Below the pieces are notes generated by a model. The model made no database searches and was not told the origin of the DNA. It saw only the letters and a list, made by a program, of their open reading frames with translations. Made by a program: the position numbers and the translations under genes. A stretch of DNA of 7,311 nt from the NCBI GenBank assembly GCA_029939635.1, contig JAOZSN010000141.1:1-7311 (forward strand), given 5' to 3'. The stretch's first letter is position 1, and each line of letters starts with the position of its first letter. Shown here piece after piece: positions 1-3,869 of the stretch. The DNA comes from Deltaproteobacteria bacterium (lineage in GTDB: Bacteria; Desulfobacterota; Desulfobulbia; Desulfobulbales; SURF-16).

Positions 1-22
1 CCTTTATTTGTCGTTCCTTCAT
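1..22 (-). CDS. Start of an unidentified minus-strand gene (first 7 codons only)
   Basis: An ATG at 22-20 (minus strand) opens a frame reading MKERQIK before the window ends. It is preceded by a good Shine-Dalgarno sequence, GAGGT, seven bases upstream of the ATG. It lies beyond the terminator that follows the flavodiiron gene, so it is probably a separate transcription unit with its own promoter in the AT-rich stretch 23-84. That stretch also holds a small palindrome, TTCCT-AATA-AGGAA, at 62-75. Seven residues do not allow a product to be named, and the call rests only on the start codon and ribosome binding site. Confidence 0.45.
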
Positions 23-84
23 AGGGCTTACCTCACTGAATTATTTTTTTACTAATAATAATTCCTAATAAGGAAATTGCAACA

Positions 85-119
85 AAAAAGGAGGATGCCT
101 CTATGACATCCTCCTTTTT
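85..119. terminator. Bidirectional rho-independent terminator
   Basis: A perfect 13-bp inverted repeat (85-97 with 107-119) encloses a 9-nt loop. The arms run AAAAAGGAGGATG / CATCCTCCTTTTT, so a U-tract follows the GC stem on both strands. On the minus strand it ends the flavodiiron transcript, whose stop codon lies about 80 bp upstream. On the plus strand it could only serve a gene outside the window, and none is visible. Confidence 0.85.
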
Positions 120-157
120 CTTTTACCTAATACTCGTTTTTGCAGGAACAACAGGGC

Positions 158-181
158 TGTAGGAGCGAGCTTGCTCCTACA
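158..181. repeat. REP-like palindrome 3' of the flavodiiron gene
   Basis: Nine-base arms TGTAGGAGC (158-166) and GCTCCTACA (173-181) flank a 6-nt loop, GAGCTT. The 24 bases are also nearly palindromic as a whole. The 5' foot GTAG followed by GGAGCGAGCTTGCTC closely matches the best-known REP palindromes of Pseudomonas, which are mobilised by REP-associated tyrosine transposases (RAYTs). It sits 20 bp beyond the flavodiiron stop codon, the usual intergenic 3' place for REPs. It has no U-tract, so it is probably not the main terminator but could stabilise the mRNA 3' end. Only one copy is visible here, so the repeat nature is inferred from resemblance. Confidence 0.6.
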
Positions 182-201
182 AGTTTGCGTGTAGATTAGA
201 A

Positions 202-1401
202 CTAATCATCAAAAGCCGCATTCACAGCCTTACCCACACTAACTCCCAACTCAAAACATTCTTTAAATTGATCATGGGTTGGTACATTCTTTATTTTTAG
301 ACCAGGCTCAACAATCTCACACTGCATGGCCTCAAGAAAACCGTTGAGATGTTTGACCGACTCACCAGACCAACCAAAGGAACCAAAGCAACCCCCTACC
401 TTTTTACGAGGTCGTAAGCCCTTTACGTAGGTACAGACGTCAGCCATGGTGGGCATAACACCATTATTGAGTGTAGGCGAACCAAGAATAAGACCCTTAG
501 CCCTAAGCACCTCCACCATAATATCACTGCGGTGATTCACCTTGGCACTCATAACCCTAGATTGCACTCCCTCACTAAGCAAACCGTTACTGATGGACTT
601 GGCCATTTTCTCGGTGGAATGCCACATGGAATCATAAATAATCACGGCCGTCCTATCAGCCGTGTAAGAACTCCACCTATCATAGGCTGCAATAATATCA
701 CCAGGGTTATCACGCCAAATCAATCCATGATCCGGGGCGATCATGTCAATATCCAACCCCATTTCAGCGACCTTGGCCAGCAACTTTTGAGTATTTGGAG
801 AGAAAGGAGTAAGTATATTGGCATAATATTTTTCACAATGATCCATCAGCTCAGGGGCTGGCACCTGGTCGGAAAAACGCTCTGTAGTGGCCCAGTGCTG
901 GCCAAAGGCATCAGAAGATATGAGCAGCTTATCCTCTGGGATATAGGAAAACATGGAATCTGGCCAATGAAGCATCTTTGTCTCGAGAAACTGGATGGTC
1001 TTTGAACCAGAGGAGATGGAATCACCAGATTTCACTACTTCTAAAGGCCAGCCCTCAGGGTGAAAATGGCTTTCAATGGCCTTTTTACCCATGGGTGAAC
1101 AAAAAACCTTTTCTGGCTGACATAATTTGATCATCTCCGGCAGATAGCCAGAATGGTCCAACTCCACATGGTTTACCACTATATAGTCAATATCCTTAGG
1201 ATTCATCACCGAGTTGATATTATGCAACATCTCATGCTCAAAAGGCCCCTTAACCGTGTCAAAGAGAATATTTTTTTCATCTTTAATCAGGTAGGCGTTG
1301 TAGGTCGTGCCCTTATTCGTTGAGTAGCCATGGAAGTCGCGGACATTCCAGTCAATAGCACCAACCCAGTAGACATTTTTTTTTATCTCTTCAGCACTCA
1401 T
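202..1401 (-). CDS. A-type flavodiiron protein (rubredoxin:oxygen oxidoreductase, Roo/FprA family)
   Basis: Cytoplasmic enzyme reducing O2 to water (and in many members NO to N2O) with electrons from rubredoxin. The protein has 399 residues, close to the 402 of D. gigas Roo. The N-terminal metallo-beta-lactamase-like domain (about 1-248) carries the complete diiron ligand set: H78, E80 and D82 in HVELDH, then H145 in LHWPD, D164 in SSDAFG and H225 in PDHG. Each is offset by one from the D. gigas numbering. The C-terminal flavodoxin domain (about 250-399) has the FMN phosphate loop SMWHSTEKM and the motifs GSPTLNNG and FGSFGWSGE. There is no fused rubredoxin or flavin reductase domain, so a separate rubredoxin must serve it; none is encoded nearby. 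I chose the ATG at 1401 (MSAEEIKKN) because GGAG lies 10 bases upstream and homologues begin there. A longer frame would need a TTG at 1431. It lies downstream of perR and ferritin, separated from them by the MITE-like element. Confidence 0.96.
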   Translation of the reverse strand: MSAEEIKKNVYWVGAIDWNVRDFHGYSTNKGTTYNAYLIKDEKNILFDTVKGPFEHEMLHNINSVMNPKDIDYIVVNHVELDHSGYLPEMIKLCQPEKVFCSPMGKKAIESHFHPEGWPLEVVKSGDSISSGSKTIQFLETKMLHWPDSMFSYIPEDKLLISSDAFGQHWATTERFSDQVPAPELMDHCEKYYANILTPFSPNTQKLLAKVAEMGLDIDMIAPDHGLIWRDNPGDIIAAYDRWSSYTADRTAVIIYDSMWHSTEKMAKSISNGLLSEGVQSRVMSAKVNHRSDIMVEVLRAKGLILGSPTLNNGVMPTMADVCTYVKGLRPRKKVGGCFGSFGWSGESVKHLNGFLEAMQCEIVEPGLKIKNVPTHDQFKECFELGVSVGKAVNAAFDD

Positions 1402-1411
1402 GGGATATATT

Positions 1412-1415
1412 CTCC
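1412..1415 (-). promoter_or_regulatory. Ribosome binding site fixing the flavodiiron start
   Basis: GGAG (within CTGGAGAA on the minus strand) lies 10 bases before the ATG at 1401. The upstream TTG at 1431 has no comparable site, so the shorter 399-residue protein is preferred. Confidence 0.6.
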
Positions 1416-1562
1416 AGTTATACAATTTCAATTGTGGTGTATATTTTACAGATCCCTACTACACCCAAAAATTCTTTATGTACATCCAGTTACAAACTGT
1501 TACACCAAAAAAACCGAAAACAAGGTAAACTACCTGTCGTCGTTTTTTTTTTTAAGAAAATA

Positions 1563-1571
1563 ATATAATAT
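1563..1571. repeat. Target-site duplication, left copy
   Basis: ATATAATAT directly abuts the GGCTCTG end of the palindromic element and is identical to 1808-1816 in the same orientation. The AT-rich setting makes chance identity possible but not likely at nine of nine. Confidence 0.65.
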
Positions 1572-1807
1572 GGCTCTGCACTATTCTAAGTTGGAGACAG
1601 GAGGTGCGCTTTCAGGAGCGTCGTCCAGGGAATTTCGTAGCTTTTTCTTGGTGAGCGTAGCCAAACACGTACCTAAATTCAGCAGCGAAGTCGCGTGATT
1701 ACGTGTCTGTCGCAGTGAATCTAGGAAACCAAGAAATTACATGTCAAAAGCGGAAGAAAGTGCACCTCCTGCCGAATTTGGCGTTTAACTGAGAATAGCA
1801 CAGAGCC
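1572..1807. mobile_element. MITE-like palindromic element, 236 bp, with 9-bp target duplication
   Basis: The element begins GGCTCTG and ends CAGAGCC. Its outer 21 bases (1572-1592 and 1787-1807) are inverted repeats matching at 18 of 21 positions. A second paired block, AGGAGGTGCGCTTTC (1599-1613) with 1756-1770, matches at 14 of 15. Further in, TTTCTTGG (1644-1651) pairs with CCAAGAAA (1729-1736), and CCTAAATTCA (1672-1681) pairs with TGAATCTAGG (1716-1725, 9 of 10). The whole element can fold back on itself around 1690. Identical 9-bp direct repeats ATATAATAT lie immediately outside both ends (1563-1571 and 1808-1816), as expected of a transposition target duplication. There is no coding frame inside, so it is non-autonomous. 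The GGCTCT ends recall ISL3-type termini, but a 9-bp duplication does not fit that family's usual 8 bp, so I leave the family open. It begins 17 bp beyond the ferritin stop and may act as its 3' hairpin. Confidence 0.75.
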
Positions 1808-1816
1808 ATATAATAT
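1808..1816. repeat. Target-site duplication, right copy
   Basis: ATATAATAT directly abuts the CAGAGCC end of the palindromic element and is identical to 1563-1571. It falls 8 bp beyond the ferritin stop codon. Confidence 0.65.
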
Positions 1817-1824
1817 AAATACAC

Positions 1825-2328
1825 TTATTCGACAGTGGGAGGCAACCTCTTGGCCATCTCTTGATCAATAGCAAAGAGACCGGCTGTATCACTAGCAATC
1901 ATCTTTAATTTATCTACCACTGCTCCAACATTGGCCTCTTCCTCAACCTGCTCTGTGACAAACCACTGCAAAAAAGCATTGGCAGCATGATCACGCTCAT
2001 CAATGGCCAGGTTAATCAGATCATTAATTAAAGCTGTAACCTTCTGCTCATGGGCTAACACATCTTTAAAAACTTCCAAGGCTGAATCCCATTTGGCTGG
2101 CGGCTGTTCTATTGCGGTTAGATTGACCTTTCCACCACGCTCATGGATATAATCATATATCTTCATACCATGCAGCATCTCTTCCTGGGCCTGCATACGC
2201 ATCCAGTAGGCAAACCCATCCAAACTAACCGACTCAAAATATGAGTTCATTGAAAGATAAAAATAAGAAGAATAGAGCTCAGCAATAACTTGATCATTCA
2301 AGGCAGCTGCCATTTTTACACTTAACAT
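1825..2328 (-). CDS. ftnA: Non-haem bacterial ferritin (FtnA type)
   Basis: Cytoplasmic iron-storage protein that oxidises Fe(II) and stores it as a ferric mineral in a 24-subunit shell. The 167 residues match the 165 of E. coli FtnA. The ferroxidase ligands fall at the same residue numbers as in E. coli: E17 (AELYSS), E50 and H53 (QEEMLH), E94 (HEQ), Q127 and E130 (EQVEEE). There is no haem-binding methionine pattern that would argue for bacterioferritin. The ATG at 2328 has an AGAGGA ribosome binding site just upstream. The gene starts 53 bp after the end of the PerR-type regulator on the same strand, with no hairpin between them, so co-transcription is likely. The pairing fits peroxide-controlled iron sequestration. 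Confidence 0.95.
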   Translation of the reverse strand: MLSVKMAAALNDQVIAELYSSYFYLSMNSYFESVSLDGFAYWMRMQAQEEMLHGMKIYDYIHERGGKVNLTAIEQPPAKWDSALEVFKDVLAHEQKVTALINDLINLAIDERDHAANAFLQWFVTEQVEEEANVGAVVDKLKMIASDTAGLFAIDQEMAKRLPPTVE

Positions 2329-2381
2329 CGAATTCCTCTGAATAAATAATTACAAATTACTAAGTCTACTTTTATAAACAA

Positions 2382-2798
2382 TTACGCAACACGCCTTTTT
2401 TCTGCCTCCTGGCACGACGGGCACATACCGATAAATTCCAGGCTATGGCGCTTAATACGGAAATCAGTAACTTTCTGAGCTTTGCTGTCAAGGTCAGGGT
2501 CTACTGGTAAATCCATAATGTCAGCTACACAACCACACTCTGAACAACGCACATGGTGGTGAGGGTTAACGTTCCCATCAAAACGTTTTTGGGTTCCACC
2601 TACATCCAGTTTAAGTACCATACCTAGGCCTGATAAAATATCAAGATTACGGTACACCGTTCCCAAACTAATCTTTGGAAGGCGTTTGCGTATCATCTGA
2701 TACATCTCATCAGCAGTAGGGTGGGTTTTTACCTTGCACAATTCCTCCAGGATTACCTGGCGCTGCTTTGTCATTCTAATCTTTGTTTCAGCTTTCAT
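2382..2798 (-). CDS. perR: Fur-family transcriptional regulator, PerR type
   Basis: DNA-binding metalloregulator of 138 residues. The winged-helix domain occupies about 1-80, with the recognition-helix motif SLGTVYRNLDIL at 44-55. The dimerisation/metal domain follows. The regulatory metal set of Bacillus PerR (H37, D85, H91, H93, D104) is present with the same spacing as H26, D74, H80, H82 and D93. Having Asp rather than Glu at the last position favours PerR (peroxide sensing by Fe-catalysed His oxidation) over Fur. Two CxxC pairs, C85/C88 and C126/C129, form the structural zinc site. The ATG at 2798 is preceded by GAGGT seven bases upstream. It heads a likely operon with ferritin and has a PerR-box-like sequence in its own promoter. 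A Fur or Zur role cannot be fully excluded from sequence alone. Confidence 0.9.
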   Translation of the reverse strand: MKAETKIRMTKQRQVILEELCKVKTHPTADEMYQMIRKRLPKISLGTVYRNLDILSGLGMVLKLDVGGTQKRFDGNVNPHHHVRCSECGCVADIMDLPVDPDLDSKAQKVTDFRIKRHSLEFIGMCPSCQEAEKRRVA

Positions 2799-2827
2799 AA
2801 ATCTACCTCGTCAAGCTACACACTGGT

Positions 2828-2842
2828 TAATAATAATTACTA
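2828..2842. promoter_or_regulatory. Candidate PerR box
   Basis: TAATAATAATTACTA agrees at 11 of 14 defined positions with the Bacillus PerR box TTATAATnATTATAA. It lies immediately downstream of the -10 of the perR promoter, where binding would cover the transcription start. The surrounding DNA is very AT-rich, which lowers the weight of the match. Confidence 0.4.
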
Positions 2843-2849
2843 CTATAAT

Positions 2850-2878
2850 AACATAACTCCTACTTTACTTCTTTTCAA
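2850..2878 (-). promoter_or_regulatory. Sigma-70-like promoter of the perR-ferritin unit
   Basis: On the minus strand, TTGAAA (2878-2873, 5 of 6 to consensus) is followed after exactly 17 bp by TATGTT (2855-2850, 4 of 6). It lies about 50 bp upstream of the perR start codon. Confidence 0.5.
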
Positions 2879-2976
2879 CATTTTTTACATATTTGTTCTT
2901 TAGCGTGTTTTACACTCCCCTACAACAAAAAATCCAAGGACAACTACCCCAACTTTGTTCATTGTTCAATCATACC

Positions 2977-3015
2977 AAAAAAAAGGACCAGCGATTACTC
3001 GCTAGTCCTTTTTTT
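2977..3015. terminator. Bidirectional rho-independent terminator beside the partial tRNA-Glu
   Basis: GGACCAGCGA (2985-2994) pairs with TCGCTAGTCC (2999-3008) at 9 of 10 positions around the loop TTAC. It is flanked by eight A (2977-2984) and seven T (3009-3015), so it can act on both strands. Its layout resembles the terminator after the intact tRNA-Glu (3373-3402), including a C/A mismatch after GGAC, so both probably descend from one tRNA-operon terminator. Its present use may be to insulate the perR promoter. Confidence 0.8.
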
Positions 3016-3021
3016 ATAATA

Positions 3022-3064
3022 CGCCCCCAAGGTGATTCGACCCCCTGTCGCCAGCATTAAAGGC
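3022..3064 (-). pseudogene. Partial tRNA-Glu copy (3' half), likely attachment-site scar
   Basis: This segment matches the 3' half of the intact tRNA-Glu (3415-3457) at 38 of 43 positions, in the same orientation. It covers the anticodon loop, variable region, T arm and the 3' acceptor strand. Similarity stops abruptly two bases 5' of the anticodon loop. The anticodon triplet reads TTA instead of TTC, and the CCA end is lost. It has no 5' half, so it cannot make a tRNA. A direct repeat of a tRNA 3' half plus terminator is what site-specific integration at a tRNA gene leaves at the far end of an island. Confidence 0.75.
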
Positions 3065-3183
3065 GAAGCCTAGTAGCACAACATCTTGTTTTTACGTAGT
3101 TTTGAATCCAGAAAAATCCCTTTCTGAACCTGAAAAGCCCAACAGCCAGCCCAATATTGAACCCAACAAATCTTAAAAGATAA

Positions 3184-3396
3184 CCCCAGGCGGGGGGGTT
3201 GTCCTCTTTTTTTGCCATATCAGTTGATATTCAGGCCATATTGAGGCTCAAGAACCTGGCCACCACGGAGCGATATATCCGCCGCCTTGGTTCTTTACGG
3301 CCAGCTCTCGCTGTCCTGCCAGGGATGGGAAGAAAGAAGTCCGGGCCCACAGTAAGGCCCACAGAAACAAAAAAGGACCTAGCCAGTGTTGGCTAA
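3184..3396 (+). pseudogene. C-terminal remnant of a tyrosine recombinase (integrase)
   Basis: The frame is open from just after a TAA at 3181-3183 to a TAA at 3394-3396. It reads DIQAILRLKNLATTERYIRRLG and on into a Pro/Lys-rich tail. The LxxKNLATTERYI core is the C-terminal signature of phage and island integrases, with the catalytic Tyr in TTERY near 3274-3276 and R, L and T at the expected surrounding places. The family's usual HxxR box (a Leu replaces the expected His in LRLKN), the Arg I box and the N-terminal domains are absent, so the protein is a non-functional stub. The only initiator is a TTG at 3199 with no convincing ribosome binding site. It reads toward tRNA-Glu, and its last codons lie inside the tRNA terminator, the normal place for an integrase gene next to its attachment site. 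Confidence 0.75.
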
Positions 3397-3404
3397 GTCC
3401 TTAA
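3369..3404 (-). terminator. Terminator of the tRNA-Lys/tRNA-Glu operon
   Basis: AAGGACCTAGCC (3373-3384) pairs with GGCTAAGTCCTT (3391-3402) with one C/A mismatch and a 6-nt loop. On the minus strand a U-tract follows (A-run 3369-3374 on the plus strand). It lies about 10 bp after the CCA end of tRNA-Glu and overlaps the end of the integrase remnant. Confidence 0.8.
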
Positions 3405-3411
3405 TTTTGTA

Positions 3412-3489
3412 TGGCGTCCCCAAGGGGATTCGAACCCCTGTCGCCAGCGTGAAAGGCTGGTGTCCTGGACCAGACTAGACGATGGGGAC
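3412..3489 (-). tRNA. tRNA-Glu (anticodon TTC)
   Basis: A complete cloverleaf: the acceptor GTCCCCA pairs with TGGGGAC, the anticodon stem CCAGC pairs with GCTGG around the loop CTTTCAC (anticodon at 3451-3453 on the plus strand), and the T arm contains GGTTCGAATCC. The CCA end is encoded (3412-3414). It starts 5 bases after tRNA-Lys and is surely co-transcribed with it. Its 3' half is repeated at 3022-3064, marking it as the probable integration target of a lost island. Confidence 0.97.
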
Positions 3490-3494
3490 AAACA

Positions 3495-3570
3495 TGGTGG
3501 GCCGTGCGCGGCTCGAACGCGCGACTCTCTGATTAAAAGTCAGATACTCTACCAGCTGAGTTAACGGCCC
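3495..3570 (-). tRNA. tRNA-Lys (anticodon TTT)
   Basis: A complete cloverleaf: the acceptor GGGCCGT pairs with ACGGCCC, the D arm contains AGCTGGTAGAG, and the anticodon loop CTTTTAA lies between TCTGA and TCAGA (anticodon at 3535-3537 on the plus strand). The T arm contains GTTCGAGCC and the CCA is encoded (3495-3497). It is the first gene of a two-tRNA operon with tRNA-Glu. Confidence 0.97.
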
Positions 3571-3586
3571 ATGATTGAAAAGAAGC

Positions 3587-3615
3587 TATTTACAATAGAG
3601 TCCCCTTACTGTCAA
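3587..3615 (-). promoter_or_regulatory. Promoter of the tRNA-Lys/tRNA-Glu operon
   Basis: On the minus strand a consensus TTGACA (3615-3610) is followed after 17 bp by TAAATA (3592-3587, a weak -10). The predicted start would give a leader of only about 10 bases before tRNA-Lys, as is common for tRNA operons. Confidence 0.55.
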
Positions 3616-3691
3616 GTCAGTTACTAACAAAAAATAAAATTTTCTTGTAATAGTATCCCTGGTTGCCATATATAACATTATTTATGCCCTA

Positions 3692-3704
3692 ATCAGTTAC
3701 TGAT
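3692..3704. repeat. Small palindrome ATCAG-TTA-CTGAT
   Basis: A perfect 5-bp inverted repeat with a 3-base centre lies in the 299-bp gap between the divergent tRNA operon and lipoprotein gene. The core TCAGTTACT recurs as a direct copy at 3617-3625, just upstream of the tRNA -35. It could be a protein site, but nothing further supports this. The rest of 3571-3869 holds only the two promoters and the inverted repeat at 3767-3795. Confidence 0.25.
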
Positions 3705-3766
3705 ATGAACCTGTGAGCAATGGTAGCAAAACATGTATTTCCAGCTAATTGCAGCTGTCCACTCCT

Positions 3767-3795
3767 AATAGCGCTTTTAAATTGACAGTGCTATT
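3767..3795. promoter_or_regulatory. Inverted repeat around the -35 of the lipoprotein promoter
   Basis: AATAGCGC (3767-3774) and GTGCTATT (3788-3795) are inverted repeats with 7 of 8 matches. Extending them outward gives 9 of 11. The 13-bp gap ends in the TTGACA hexamer, so a dimeric regulator bound here would occlude the promoter. The regulator is unknown. Confidence 0.35.
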
Positions 3796-3810
3796 GGGAA
3801 AGGATACCTT
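3782..3810 (+). promoter_or_regulatory. Candidate promoter of the pentapeptide lipoprotein
   Basis: A consensus TTGACA (3782-3787), a 17-bp spacer and TACCTT (3805-3810, only 3 of 6 to consensus) form the pair. The predicted leader is about 50 bases. The poor -10 may mean an activator is needed or that the start lies elsewhere. Confidence 0.4.
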
Positions 3811-3869
3811 TCATCTCTACTTAAACTATAAACTCTGTACCATTACAACACATAACAAAGATTAAACTT

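Larger units (their letters stand above)
1402..1824. other. Intergenic region between ferritin and flavodiiron genes
   Basis: This 423-bp stretch holds the MITE-like element with its target repeats (1563-1816). From 1402 to 1562 it holds AT-rich leader sequence of the flavodiiron gene, including an 11-base A-tract on the minus strand (T-tract 1543-1553) and a small inverted repeat AGGTA-AAC-TACCT near 1524-1536. I could not find a convincing -35/-10 pair for the flavodiiron gene, although the distance and the intervening element make its own promoter likely. No believable protein-coding frame lies here. Confidence 0.6.
2799..3411. other. perR upstream region and former island scar
   Basis: From 2799 to 2960 this stretch holds the perR leader, candidate operator and promoter. 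From 2977 to 3064 it holds a terminator and a partial tRNA-Glu copy. From 3184 to 3396 it holds the integrase stub. From 3065 to about 3183 I see no gene, repeat or structure. Taken as a whole it looks like the boundaries of a mobile element with its interior lost. Confidence 0.55.

Noticed and set aside
532..1005. 157-codon open frame on the plus strand
   Set aside because: It lies entirely within the flavodiiron gene on the opposite strand, has no recognisable protein features, and is a shadow frame.
202..1431. Longer flavodiiron start at the TTG at 1431
   Set aside because: It adds ten residues absent from homologues and lacks a ribosome binding site, whereas the ATG at 1401 has GGAG upstream.
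1411..1450. Rex/CRP-like site (TTGTGGT...TTTACA) upstream of the flavodiiron gene
   Set aside because: Only the outer TGT...ACA is symmetrical; the inner half-sites do not match any consensus I can name.
1572..1807. Integron attC site or riboswitch as an explanation of the large palindrome
   Set aside because: No GTTRRRY/RYYYAAC core pair sits at the expected places, there is no cassette gene, and the perfect flanking 9-bp repeats fit transposition better.
2329..2381. Second PerR box or own promoter before ferritin (TTGTAATTATTTATT)
   Set aside because: It matches only 9 of 14 positions in AT-rich DNA, and no -35/-10 pair with normal spacing was found, so co-transcription with perR is simpler.
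3344..3364. Direct repeat GGCCCACAG (3344-3352 and 3356-3364) as a mobile-element site
   Set aside because: It is a short 12-base tandem inside the integrase tail, best explained by local coding repetition (PT...PT).
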